Shown: piece by piece, positions 16,196 to 24,855 of the stretch
Numbering within the stretch: the stretch's first letter is position 1
How the letters are laid out: every line of letters starts with the position of its first letter
NCBI GenBank assembly: GCA_910589165.1
Contig: CAJUSP010000011.1
Coordinates: forward strand, 44,604-108,603
Direction of reading: 5' to 3'
Source: an uncultured Adlercreutzia sp.
GTDB lineage: Bacteria; Actinomycetota; Coriobacteriia; Coriobacteriales; Eggerthellaceae
DNA: 64,000 bases
Made by a program: the position numbers and the translations under genes
The notes under the pieces: model-generated
Databases searched by the model: none
The model's input: the letters and a program-made list of their open reading frames with translations, nothing else
What the model was told of the DNA's origin: nothing

Positions 16196-19100
16196 CTACT
16201 CGTTGGACTTCAGGCTCTCCACCATGTCGATATGGGCGAGCTTCGGGCGCATGACGAGCATGACGATGGCGGTGAACACCAGCGTGAGCGCGAAGGCCAC
16301 GGCGAAGCTCATGGCGTGGATGGTACGCCCGAACATCACCTGGTCCACCTCGGCGGTCACCACGACGAAGCCCTCGAGCACCACGCCGAGCCCCAGCCCC
16401 ACCGCCGCGCCGATAATCGTCAGCAGCACGATCTCGCGGAAGATGTAGGCGTTCACCTCGTGCGGGGTGAACCCGAGCACCTTCAGCGTGGCAATCTCGC
16501 GCGCCCGCTCGGTGATATTGATGTTCGTCAGGTTGTACAGCACGATGAACGCCAGGGCCGCCGCAGCCACCACGAGCACGACAACCACCATGTCCACCGA
16601 CTTCAGCATCTGCTTGTAGGTGTCGATGGTCTCGTCGTTGAAGGCCACGGTGTCTACGCCGCCGGTGGCCCGCAGCGCCTCGGACAGCGCAGCCCGCTCG
16701 TCTGCGTCGTCGCTTGCCTGGGCGTACACGGTCAGGTTGTCGGGCTCCTCGCCGAAGACGCGACGGTAGGTGTCGGGCAGCATGAAGGCGTAGTCGCCCA
16801 CGTAATTCTCGATAATGCCCGTCACCGGCACGGAATAGGTAGTGGCCGTGGCATTGCCCAAATCGTCCTGCTCGGCGAACACGATGGACTGCCCCACGGC
16901 AAGCCCCAGCTTCGTCGCCAGCTTCTCGGTGATGACGGCCCCTTCGCCGGAAATAGTCACCGGTTCGTGATCCTCGCGGGTGCGCATGGTCCACAGCCCC
17001 TCGAAGGCCGGCGCGTCTTCGGGGGCCACGATGGTGGTCATGGCCTCGGTGCCGTCGGCGCCCTGGGCGATCATGGATGCCTCGGTGGCGCGCACGGCCA
17101 CCGGCAAGCGCCCCGTATCGCCGAGGATGGCCTCGGCCGCCTCGCGCTCGTCATCGGCGGCATCGTCCTTCTCGGAAATGACCACGTTGTAGTTCACCAG
17201 CTCGCCGTACTGCACGTCGATGATGTCGTTGATGGAATTCTGCAGCCCGAGCCCCGTCAGCAGCAGCGCCGTGCAGCCGGCAATGCCCACGGTCGTCATA
17301 ATCAGGCGCCGCTTGTAGCGGAAGATGTTGCGGAACGTGACCTTCCACGAGAAGGACAGGTGACGCCACACAGGCCCGGTGCGCTCCAGCAGGATGCGCT
17401 TGCCGGCCTTGGGCGCGGGCGGCTGCATGAGGGCCGCGGGCGTCTCGCGCAGGGTGGCGCCGGCGGCGGCCCAGGTGGCCAGAAGCGTGATGCCCACGCC
17501 GAGGCCGGCGGCCGCCAGCGCGATGGGCCAGTCGATGGGCATGGGGCCGCGGGGCACGTAGTAGACGATGGAGTATGCCTCCATGATGACCCAGGGCAGC
17601 ACCTGCGAGAGCACGGCGATGCCCGCCACCGCGCCGAAGCCGGCGGCCAGGGCGGCGTAGATGAGGTACTTCGAGGTGATGCGGGCGCGCGAGTAGCCCA
17701 GCGCCTTGAAGGTGCCGATGAGCATGCGCTCTTCCTCGACCATGCGGGTCATGGTGGTAAGGGCCACAAGCGCCGCCACCAGGAAGAAGATAAAGGGGAA
17801 GAACGACGCGATGGCATCGATGCGGTCGGCGTCGTTCTCGAAGCTGACCACGCCGAAGTTCTTCGCGCGGTCCATAACGAGCCAATCGGGCGGCTCGATG
17901 TCGTTTATCTCGGCCTGGGCATCGGCAAGCTCCTGCTCGGCGTCGTCCAGCTTCTCGTTGGCCTCGGCTGCGGCGGCGTCGTAGTCGGCCACGCCCTGCT
18001 CGTATTCGGCGCGGGCCTCCTCCAACTTCGCCTTCGATTCCTCGTAGGAGGCCTTGCCCTCCTCCAGCTGCTTTTTGCCCTCTTCCATCGAGGTCTTGCC
18101 GGAATCGAGCTGCTGCTGGGCCGCGGACAATTGCGCCTCGGCGGCGGTTCGCTGCTCAGCTAGGGCCGCCTTGGCCGCCTCCAGCTCGGTGGCTGCTGTC
18201 TCGATATCGGCGATGTTCTTCTCAAGCTCGGTTTTCTGGGCCTCCAGGGGCGCCTTCTGCTCGTCGGGAAGGCCGGGAACAGCCAGCGTCTCGTTCACCT
18301 GATCGAGGGCCGCCTGCAAATTCGGCAGCGCCGCCTGGGCCTCGGCCAAGTTCGCCTCGTTGGCCGCTATCTGCGACTCGGCCTCGGCGAACTGCGCCTC
18401 GGCCTCCGCCTTGCGCTTCTCCAGGGAATCGGTGCCCTGGGTGTACTCCTTTTCGCCGTTCTTGACCTTCTTCTCGCTCTCGGCCAAGGTGGTGGCGGCC
18501 GCATCGAGCTTGCGCTGCCCCTCGTCGAGCGCCTCCTTGGCCGCGTCCAGCTCGGCACGCGCGTCGGCGAGCTCCGCCTTCACGCGGGCCTCTTCTTCCT
18601 CGTACTCGGCGCGGGCCTCGTCCAAGTCGGCCTGGGCCTCGGCCTGCAGGCCAGCCACGCGGGCCTGCTCGCGCTCGGGGGCGATGGCCTCGATAGCAGC
18701 CACCACCTCGGCCACGCGGGCCTCGTAGGCATCGGAATCGGCAGGCAGGTCGGCGGCGCCCTTCACGGTAACGTACGCCTCAACGTAAGGCAGGTCGGGG
18801 CTGAAATCCTCGGGCAGCACGTACATGAACTGCTGCACGGTGCCCGAGCCGATAGTAGAGGTGCCCATGGCCGTGGAGCTCACGTACAGCGGCGAGTGCA
18901 CGCGCCCGACGATGGTGAACTCCGTGCGGGCCAGCGTGTCCTCCACCTCCCCCACCGAGCCGTCGACGGTGATGACGTCGCCCAGCTCGGAAGGCCCGGC
19001 CATCACGCGGTCGTTGAAGATGACGCACTCGCCGGGCGCCTCGGGCCAGCGCCCCTCGGCCAGTTCCAGCCGGTTCAGGTAGTCCGCGTCGTCCGAAGCG

Positions 19101-19468
19101 ATGGCAGCGTCGTCCACCTGGGTGCTCGCGGCGGCAGAGGGGCTCAGGGAATGCACGCGCATGACGTACTGCTCGCCATCGAGCGTGCCCAGCACATCGG
19201 CGGAATAGGCCGCCATAACGGCCTCAACGCCTTCCACCTCGCGCAGGGCGGCAATGTCCTCGTCGGTCAGCCCCAGAGTGGACACCACGCGGATGTCCAT
19301 AAGGCCGGTACCGTCGTAGTAGGCGTCGGCCGCCAGCTTCATATCCGGCGCCGTCATGCGCAAACCCGCGTAGAAGCCGCAGCCCAGCGCCACAATGGCC
19401 GCAATGGCAATGAAGCGCCCGAGCGAATGGCAGATGGACCGCACGATGTCCTTGTTGAACGTCTTCAC
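16196..19468 (-). CDS. FtsX/MacB-type ABC transporter permease with large extracellular coiled coil
   Basis: A 1090-residue permease. The first transmembrane helix is at residues 15-37. A MacB-like periplasmic domain follows, then a very long charged coiled-coil region (about 265-525, Ala/Glu/Lys-rich), two FtsX membrane blocks (about 560-710 and 960-1080) and the usual end MLVMRPKLAHIDMVESLKS. Start is GTG, two bases after the ATPase stop, so the pair is one operon (ATPase first). Such systems usually export or extract lipoproteins or peptides, or sense them mechanically. The substrate is not predictable. Confidence 0.85.
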   Translation of the reverse strand: MKTFNKDIVRSICHSLGRFIAIAAIVALGCGFYAGLRMTAPDMKLAADAYYDGTGLMDIRVVSTLGLTDEDIAALREVEGVEAVMAAYSADVLGTLDGEQYVMRVHSLSPSAAASTQVDDAAIASDDADYLNRLELAEGRWPEAPGECVIFNDRVMAGPSELGDVITVDGSVGEVEDTLARTEFTIVGRVHSPLYVSSTAMGTSTIGSGTVQQFMYVLPEDFSPDLPYVEAYVTVKGAADLPADSDAYEARVAEVVAAIEAIAPEREQARVAGLQAEAQADLDEARAEYEEEEARVKAELADARAELDAAKEALDEGQRKLDAAATTLAESEKKVKNGEKEYTQGTDSLEKRKAEAEAQFAEAESQIAANEANLAEAQAALPNLQAALDQVNETLAVPGLPDEQKAPLEAQKTELEKNIADIETAATELEAAKAALAEQRTAAEAQLSAAQQQLDSGKTSMEEGKKQLEEGKASYEESKAKLEEARAEYEQGVADYDAAAAEANEKLDDAEQELADAQAEINDIEPPDWLVMDRAKNFGVVSFENDADRIDAIASFFPFIFFLVAALVALTTMTRMVEEERMLIGTFKALGYSRARITSKYLIYAALAAGFGAVAGIAVLSQVLPWVIMEAYSIVYYVPRGPMPIDWPIALAAAGLGVGITLLATWAAAGATLRETPAALMQPPAPKAGKRILLERTGPVWRHLSFSWKVTFRNIFRYKRRLIMTTVGIAGCTALLLTGLGLQNSINDIIDVQYGELVNYNVVISEKDDAADDEREAAEAILGDTGRLPVAVRATEASMIAQGADGTEAMTTIVAPEDAPAFEGLWTMRTREDHEPVTISGEGAVITEKLATKLGLAVGQSIVFAEQDDLGNATATTYSVPVTGIIENYVGDYAFMLPDTYRRVFGEEPDNLTVYAQASDDADERAALSEALRATGGVDTVAFNDETIDTYKQMLKSVDMVVVVLVVAAAALAFIVLYNLTNINITERAREIATLKVLGFTPHEVNAYIFREIVLLTIIGAAVGLGLGVVLEGFVVVTAEVDQVMFGRTIHAMSFAVAFALTLVFTAIVMLVMRPKLAHIDMVESLKSNE

Positions 19469-19469
19469 A

Positions 19470-20171
19470 CTACCACTCCAGAACCTCGGCCGAGGCCGGC
19501 GCCTCGTTCAGCTCCACCGCGGCCACCGAGCCTTCACGCACGTGGATGACCCGGTTCGCGATGGCAGTGAACGCCGTGTTGTGGGTGACCACGACCACGG
19601 TGCGCCCCGTCTCGCGGCAAGTGTCCTGCAGAAGCTTCAGAATGGCCTTGCCCGTCTCGTAATCGAGCGCGCCCGTGGGCTCGTCGCACAAAAGCAGTTT
19701 CGGGTTCTTCGCCAGAGCGCGGGCGATGGCCACGCGCTGCTGCTCGCCGCCGGAGAGCTGCCCGGGGAAGTTGCGTACGCGCTCGGCCAGGCCCACGGCG
19801 GCCAGCACCTCGTCGGCATCGAGCGGGTTCTTGCAAATCTGGCTTGCCAGCTCCACGTTCTCGCGGGCCGTCAGGTTCTGCACCAGGTTGTAGAACTGGA
19901 AGACGAAGCCGATGTCGTGGCGGCGGTACTGCGTGAGCTGGCGCTTGTTGAACGAGCTTACCGGAGCGCCGTCGAGCAGAATGGTGCCCGAGGTGGCCGA
20001 ATCCATGCCGCCGAGCATGTTCAGAAGCGTCGTCTTGCCGGCGCCCGAGGGCCCCACGATGACGACGAACTCACCCTGCTCGATATCGAAGCTCATGTCG
20101 CGAACGGCGGCCACCTGGACCTCGCCCATCTGATAGACCTTGCTCACCTCGCGAAATTCTACGAACGCCAT
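19470..20171 (-). CDS. ABC transporter ATP-binding protein (LolD/MacB type)
   Basis: A 233-residue ATPase. Walker A GPSGAGKTTLLN, signature LSGGEQQRVAIARAL, Walker B LLLCDEPTGALD and the H-loop VVVTHN are all intact. Start ATG 20171 has a GGGAGG site and gives MAFVEFREVSKVYQMG, the standard N-terminus. It works with the FtsX-type permease directly downstream. Confidence 0.93.
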   Translation of the reverse strand: MAFVEFREVSKVYQMGEVQVAAVRDMSFDIEQGEFVVIVGPSGAGKTTLLNMLGGMDSATSGTILLDGAPVSSFNKRQLTQYRRHDIGFVFQFYNLVQNLTARENVELASQICKNPLDADEVLAAVGLAERVRNFPGQLSGGEQQRVAIARALAKNPKLLLCDEPTGALDYETGKAILKLLQDTCRETGRTVVVVTHNTAFTAIANRVIHVREGSVAAVELNEAPASAEVLEW

Positions 20172-20293
20172 GGCGCCTCCCGTGCCTTGCCTGCGCGCGC
20201 CGCGCATTTTTCTCTCGCGCCTTACGATACACGAAGCCGCAGGCCGTTGGCACCCCCGCCGCCAACCCCACACGCAACAACCAGCGACCGGTT

Positions 20294-21802
20294 CTACTCG
20301 TTGATAAGGCGCTGGAGTTCTTCGGCGGAGTGGACGTCGGCCTTGGTGTAGATGGCGTGTACGTGGCTGCGCACGGTGGCGACGGACACCACAAGGGTGT
20401 CGCTGATCTCCTTGGGGCGCTTGCCGCGCGCGAGCAGGTGAAGCACCTCGGCTTCGCGCTCGGTCAGCGCGCAGCGGGCGGCCAAGCTGTCGCAGCGCTC
20501 GTCGAGGTCGCGCTCGTAGCGGCCGCGCGGGTCCTCATGGGGCAAAAGGCCCCAAACCGTCTTCGCGTAGCGCTCGGAATTCATGTTGAAGGTGACCAGG
20601 CACAAAAGCACGAACACCGTCGCGCCAATAACGCTGAACGCCGCGGTGTCCAGCGTCACGTGCTCGTAGACGAAGCTTCCCACCATGTTCCCCAGAAGGA
20701 ACCCAATGGATCGGATGAGAAACGCCCGGGCGAACACCTGGAAGGGAGCCGCGTTGATGGCCCGGCTGATCACGTAGCAGGCCATGGCCAGCAGCGCGTC
20801 GAAATAGTAGAGCGCGCAGGCCTGCAGGATAAGCGCCGGCAGAAACTCAGTGCTGTTGGTCAGCGGCCCCAGAAGCGCCGCCACGGTCACGATGGGGAAC
20901 ACAAAACGGTAGAAGCGGTTCCAGATAACCGACACCTCGGCGCTCCGGCCGCCGCGCAGCGTGACTGCGAACAGCGCCAGGGCGATAACGGCGCCCACGA
21001 GAAACGAGGTCACCCGCGCCACCACGCCCAGGGGCAGGGCGAGCGGAATGACGTGCAGGAAGCCGAACACGGCGGCATAGACCCCCACGATGAGAAACAG
21101 CCGCATGTAGGGAGCCACCCGGCCCTCTTCCTGGGAGCGGATGGCCACGAAGCGGTCGGTGCCGTAGCCCTCGCGGAAACACGACTGCGGCGAGGCCCCG
21201 CGCAAGAAGCAGGCACCAGCCGCGGCCACCAGGGCCAGATGCAGCAGCGCCGATGCCATCAGGGGCGCTGTGGCCTCGAGCATGCTGAAGAGCCCCTGCA
21301 CGACGAACGTAGTAAGCGCCACCACAGCCACCACCGTGGTGACGAACAGCCGTGGCGAAACCGACGAGGCAATCTGGCTTACCGCCACGAAGAACGCCGC
21401 GCCCGAGGCGCCCCCGACAAACTGCACGAACACAATGGGCATCTCGAGCCCCGCCGCACCCATAAGGGCATAGTAGGCCAGCACGTTGGCGAACTGCACC
21501 ACGAAGAAGACGGTCCAGAAAAGCCCGTTGCCCATAAGGCGGCGAAAACGGCTGCCGTTTACCTGGGTGATGGCGTAGCCGAAGACGAGCCCCAGGGAAT
21601 GAGCGTCGCAGGAATAGGCGCGGATGTTGACGACGGACCCGAGCCATGTGGTCAGGTCGAGCGCCCAGCTGGCCGATTCGTGCAGCAGCATAGCGGCCGA
21701 TGCCATGGCCACAAGCGCGCCCACCATCCACCAATAGCCTGGCGGCGCGCTTTCCGCCACCCACGCTGAAGCACTCTGCTTTTCCTCCGTCGTTTCCGTC
21801 AT
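20294..21802 (-). CDS. LuxR-type regulator with polytopic membrane N-terminus
   Basis: A 502-residue protein. About residues 20-410 form roughly 12 hydrophobic segments resembling an MFS-like membrane domain. The last 65 residues are a LuxR/GerE helix-turn-helix (LTEREAEVLHLLARGKRPKE, then VSVATVRSHVHAIYTKADVH). ATG 21802 follows GGAGAAGGGGAG and is preferred over the ATG at 21820. It is divergent from the cytochrome/sulfite-oxidase-like gene, whose upstream region holds a perfect dyad (21914-21930), so it probably controls that gene. It may sense a membrane or external signal; no ligand is known. Confidence 0.85.
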   Translation of the reverse strand: MTETTEEKQSASAWVAESAPPGYWWMVGALVAMASAAMLLHESASWALDLTTWLGSVVNIRAYSCDAHSLGLVFGYAITQVNGSRFRRLMGNGLFWTVFFVVQFANVLAYYALMGAAGLEMPIVFVQFVGGASGAAFFVAVSQIASSVSPRLFVTTVVAVVALTTFVVQGLFSMLEATAPLMASALLHLALVAAAGACFLRGASPQSCFREGYGTDRFVAIRSQEEGRVAPYMRLFLIVGVYAAVFGFLHVIPLALPLGVVARVTSFLVGAVIALALFAVTLRGGRSAEVSVIWNRFYRFVFPIVTVAALLGPLTNSTEFLPALILQACALYYFDALLAMACYVISRAINAAPFQVFARAFLIRSIGFLLGNMVGSFVYEHVTLDTAAFSVIGATVFVLLCLVTFNMNSERYAKTVWGLLPHEDPRGRYERDLDERCDSLAARCALTEREAEVLHLLARGKRPKEISDTLVVSVATVRSHVHAIYTKADVHSAEELQRLINE

Positions 21803-21913
21803 GCCTCTCCCCTTCTCCATCTTCCCAGGACGCCCTGCCTAGCAAGCCTCCCAGCATGGGGCGCGTCCCCGCATCTCTCCTATTTCATCATATCATCGGG
21901 TATTTCTTTGAAA

Positions 21914-21930
21914 TCAACAAGAGTTGTTGA
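21914..21930. promoter_or_regulatory. Perfect 7-3-7 dyad, candidate LuxR operator
   Basis: TCAACAA-GAG-TTGTTGA is a perfect inverted repeat between the divergent LuxR gene and the cytochrome gene, within an AT-rich stretch. Its size suits a LuxR/GerE dimer. The regulator identity is inferred from position. The whole gap (21803-22082, 280 bases) holds no gene. Confidence 0.5.
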
Positions 21931-22082
21931 GATGCATTTCGAAGCTCAATAACCGTTGCTGATTCGCCTTCGGCCCCCTCATTTTAAAGTCCCAAGCACA
22001 GGGACGCCGCTCCGATTGCTTGCCGGCGGCGCGCCCAAGGGAGAGAGCAAGCAAGAGAAAAGAGAGAAGGAAGGAGAGAAGG

Positions 22083-23666
22083 ATGAAGGCAATGGAAAGC
22101 AAGGGAACCTCGCGGCTCCTTATGGCTGTCGCCGTGGTGGCGGCCGTGCTGGCCGTGTCGCTGGCCCTGTGGGGCTGCGCGCCGAAGGCTCAGCTAAGCG
22201 ACACCGGCAGCCAAGAAGCCACGGAGGAGACGGAGGCCATCGAGTCGATGTACCCCGACTTCACCGACAAGAACGCGGGGAACTTCAATGACACCTACAG
22301 CACGACCGACATGCTGAACGCCGGCAACCGCGGCTGCAACGCATGCCACGAGGATCTGTGGGATGTCATGAACATGAAGGACGGCTACAACCACATCCTC
22401 ACCCACGTGGGCTACGACAAGGCCCTCACCTACCAGGACTGCGAGCCCTGCCATCGCGGGCACACGGCATTGACCGGTCCGTACCTGGGCGACCTCATCC
22501 ACGCGAGCCACTACGGCAGCGAGGTGTTCCAAGAGGCCAACGGCAACTGCTGGAGCTGCCATGCCATGAATTCCGCCGGCAACCAGGGCGACTACCAACT
22601 CGTGCTGTGGGACGACATCTACGACGACCCGGCGCTGGGCGGCTACCCGAACATCGACGGCAACGAGATGGAGCAGAACTGGGTCGATTCCCGCGGCTTC
22701 TTCGGCGGCTTCATGAACGGCATGTCCCAGGATTCCAACCCCACCATCGACGTGAAGCTCGACCAGGCAGTCACCGACCACGACGACGTGTTCATCGTGA
22801 ACAACTGGGGCCCGGAAGTGACCGAGAAGAACGGCGAGCCCTTCAGCTTCGAGGCCTGCTGCGACGAGCAGAACACCGTGAGCCTCACGGGCGTGAAGAA
22901 CCCGCGCTCGTTCACCAAGGCCGAGCTTGAGGCCATGCCCCAGACCGAGTTCACCATGGCCCTGGCCTGCGCCACCAACGGCCGCGGCGGCTCGCTCGTG
23001 TCGAACATTCCCATGAGCGGCGTGTCGGTGGCCTACCTCATCGAGCAGTGCGGCGGCCTGGCCGACGGCGTCAACGCCGTGAACGCCACAGCCTACGACG
23101 GCTGGATGGCCTTCCCGCCCATGAACCTCGAGGCGAGCACCTACACCGAGAACGCCTACATCGCCCTGAAGTACTACGGCGAGGACCTGACCGATGACGA
23201 CGGCGCCCCCATGACGCTGGTGACCCTGGGCAACCCGGGCGCCCGCCAGGTGAAGCACATCAAGTCCATCGACTTCACCCAAGACGAGACCTACTTCGAG
23301 GGCCCGATGATGGCCGAGTCCGAAGAGCCCTCCCCGAGCTATCCCATCAACGGTATGTGGTTCCAGGAGGACGGCATCACCTGCAAGGTGGGCGAGACCA
23401 TCAATCTCACCGGTGCGGTGTACAGCTGGAACCGCGTCGTGGGCGACCTGGCCAGCGTGAACCTGAGCTTCGACATGGGCAAGACCTGGCAGGACTTCGC
23501 CATTGCCGACCAGATTACCGACTTCGACCCGTTCCAGTGGGTGACCTACTCGCTGGATTGGACGCCCCAGGAGGCCGGCAAGTACCAGGTGAAGCTGCAG
23601 GCGACCGACGTGAACGGCGTTCAGATGAAGAAGCCGGTCACCCTGTTCGTCAACGTCGAGGAATAA
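22083..23666 (+). CDS. Multiheme cytochrome c fused to a sulfite-oxidase-like molybdopterin domain (lipoprotein)
   Basis: A 527-residue exported lipoprotein with lipobox ALWGC at C32. Three CxxCH heme sites follow: 85-89 (CNACH), 120-124 (CEPCH) and 156-160 (CWSCH). Residues about 260-400 resemble the sulfite-oxidase (oxidoreductase molybdopterin-binding) fold, with the putative Mo-ligand cysteine at C296 (ACATNGRGGS). Residues about 420-527 match the Ig-like dimerisation domain of that family. The start ATG 22083 follows AAGGAGAGAAGG. The fusion suggests a periplasmic-side redox enzyme passing electrons between its hemes and the Mo centre; the substrate is unknown. The next gene encodes a small related fragment. 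Confidence 0.8.
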   Translation: MKAMESKGTSRLLMAVAVVAAVLAVSLALWGCAPKAQLSDTGSQEATEETEAIESMYPDFTDKNAGNFNDTYSTTDMLNAGNRGCNACHEDLWDVMNMKDGYNHILTHVGYDKALTYQDCEPCHRGHTALTGPYLGDLIHASHYGSEVFQEANGNCWSCHAMNSAGNQGDYQLVLWDDIYDDPALGGYPNIDGNEMEQNWVDSRGFFGGFMNGMSQDSNPTIDVKLDQAVTDHDDVFIVNNWGPEVTEKNGEPFSFEACCDEQNTVSLTGVKNPRSFTKAELEAMPQTEFTMALACATNGRGGSLVSNIPMSGVSVAYLIEQCGGLADGVNAVNATAYDGWMAFPPMNLEASTYTENAYIALKYYGEDLTDDDGAPMTLVTLGNPGARQVKHIKSIDFTQDETYFEGPMMAESEEPSPSYPINGMWFQEDGITCKVGETINLTGAVYSWNRVVGDLASVNLSFDMGKTWQDFAIADQITDFDPFQWVTYSLDWTPQEAGKYQVKLQATDVNGVQMKKPVTLFVNVEE

Positions 23667-23685
23667 AGAAAGGCCGGTGAACCTT

Positions 23686-24171
23686 ATGAAATCCCAAACT
23701 GTTAAGACGCTGGGCGGTGTCATGAGCGCCGTGGCCCTCATCTCGGGCGGCGCCGGCGTGGCCGTGGCTGCCCCGGCCGTGGCCGCTCCCGTGGACGCAG
23801 CCCCCATTACCGCTGCCGACGAGGCTTCCGGTGTCGTTGATGCCGTGCGCGCCGTCGAGGGCACGTTCAGCTTCACCCAGGACGCCGTTACCTCCAATGC
23901 GGATCTGAGTGGCGTGTTCAGCAAGGCGGCTGCCACCCTGTGCGCCGCGCTTCCCACCTACAGCGTGGAAGCCGTGTCGAGTGCCATCCAGGTGACGGGC
24001 CCCGAGGCCTCCTTCGAGGCTACCGTGGCCGACATGGCGGCTGACGAGGACGCCGTCTCCTACCAGATGGCCTGCGCCTGCGCGAGCAACGTCCCCGGCG
24101 GCGGCGCTATCGCCAACGCCGAGGTGGAAGGCGTCTCCCTTGAGACGCTCGTGATGATGGCCCTCGCCTAA
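23686..24171 (+). CDS. Small exported protein with a partial sulfite-oxidase-like motif
   Basis: A 161-residue product with an Ala-rich signal peptide (about 1-28, ending AVAA). The last 35 residues (MACACASNVPGGGAIANAEV...) align by eye with the Mo-ligand segment of the preceding gene (MALACATNGRGGSLVSNIPM...): the Cys, the T/S-N, the Gly pair, the Asn and the following GVS are shared. The chain ends right after this segment, so the rest of the domain is absent. ATG 23686 is chosen; an in-frame GTG at 23677 is an alternative. It lies 19 bases after the cytochrome gene and is probably co-transcribed. It may be an accessory subunit, cofactor chaperone or relic. Confidence 0.65.
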   Translation: MKSQTVKTLGGVMSAVALISGGAGVAVAAPAVAAPVDAAPITAADEASGVVDAVRAVEGTFSFTQDAVTSNADLSGVFSKAAATLCAALPTYSVEAVSSAIQVTGPEASFEATVADMAADEDAVSYQMACACASNVPGGGAIANAEVEGVSLETLVMMALA

Positions 24172-24195
24172 CCCGAGCAAGCCCTCCCCCACAAA

Positions 24196-24224
24196 GCCCC
24201 GAGTCCTCGCGACTCGGGGCTTTT
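24196..24224 (+). terminator. Intrinsic terminator of the cytochrome operon
   Basis: A 10-bp perfect stem GCCCCGAGTC/GACTCGGGGC with a 5-base loop, followed by TTTTC, 25 bases after the stop at 24171. Confidence 0.88.
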
Positions 24225-24505
24225 CTCGTCAAAGAAGGCGAGCGGCTACTAATGTGGCCCCAAAATGTCGTTTTACCTGAGTTGGCAAGCCCCCAACGCG
24301 TCAAATGGCCTCGTTTTCACGGTTCTGCTAACTTTTTATGTTGCAAGATGCACTGAACCTATAGTTTTCGTTATTTAAACTTCATCTTTTCCAGAGAATG
24401 AACGGATGAATTAAGCTGAACCGATCATTTGCGACCAATTAACGACCTGTCCGATGCACAGGTTAAGCAGAACCGGTCATTTGCGGCCCAACAGGCACGA
24501 TCAGC
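24225..24505. other. Gene-free AT-rich stretch at the ribosomal-cluster breakpoint
   Basis: About 280 bases between two convergent terminators contain no supportable gene. The composition (for instance around 24320-24420) is markedly more AT-rich than the surroundings. It includes a 26-base direct repeat (24411-24436 and 24463-24488). It adjoins the place where the S10 operon is interrupted and could be a rearrangement scar. Confidence 0.5.
24411..24488. repeat. Pair of 26-base direct repeats
   Basis: Both copies share the frame TTAAGC-GAACCG-TCATTTGCG and differ at three positions (24411-24436, 24463-24488). Their starts are 52 bases apart. No gene or promoter is evident nearby, and the function is unknown. 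Confidence 0.65.
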
Positions 24506-24538
24506 AAAAAGCCCCCGCCTCACGAGGAGGCGGGGGCT
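24506..24538 (-). terminator. Intrinsic terminator after rplW
   Basis: An 11-bp stem AGCCCCCGCCT/AGGCGGGGGCT (24510-24520 with 24528-24538), followed on the minus strand by TTTTT. It closes the rpsL-rplW unit, showing that rplB is not transcribed from here. Confidence 0.9.
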
Positions 24539-24567
24539 TGGCGTTTCAGGCAATGATGCCGGCGGCT

Positions 24568-24855
24568 TTAGGCGCCGAACACCTCGATGGTGTCGCCCTC
24601 GGCCAGGGTGACCATGGCCTTCTTCCAGGTGCGGGTGCGGCCCTCCTGGTAGCGAACGCGCTTCGGCTTCGACTTCACGTTCAGCGTGTTCACCTTGACC
24701 ACCTTCACGTTGAAGATAGCCTCGATGGCCTGGCGGATCTCAACCTTGTTGGCGTCCTTGGCCACCTCGAAGGTGTACACGTTGTTCTCCATGGCATCGT
24801 AGCTGTGCTCCGTGATAACGGGGCGGATGATGACCTCGCGGGGATCCTTCTGCAT
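24568..24855 (-). CDS. rplW: 50S ribosomal protein L23
   Basis: A 95-residue tunnel-exit protein that docks trigger factor and SRP. It starts MQKDPREVIIRPVITEHSYD and has the typical KVVKVNTLNVKSKPKRV region. The ATG overlaps the rplD stop (TAATG). It is the last gene of its unit, whereas in most bacteria rplB follows directly. Confidence 0.96.
   Translation of the reverse strand: MQKDPREVIIRPVITEHSYDAMENNVYTFEVAKDANKVEIRQAIEAIFNVKVVKVNTLNVKSKPKRVRYQEGRTRTWKKAMVTLAEGDTIEVFGA

Noticed and set aside
14663..18163. 1166-residue plus-strand frame opposite tig and the ABC permease
   Set aside because: The His/Gly/Leu-rich low-complexity translation is typical of antisense to Ala/Glu-rich genes; there are no domain features.
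22194..23957. 587-residue minus-strand frame opposite the cytochrome gene
   Set aside because: The plus strand encodes CxxCH motifs and a lipoprotein signal; the minus frame is a Val/His/Gly-rich shadow.
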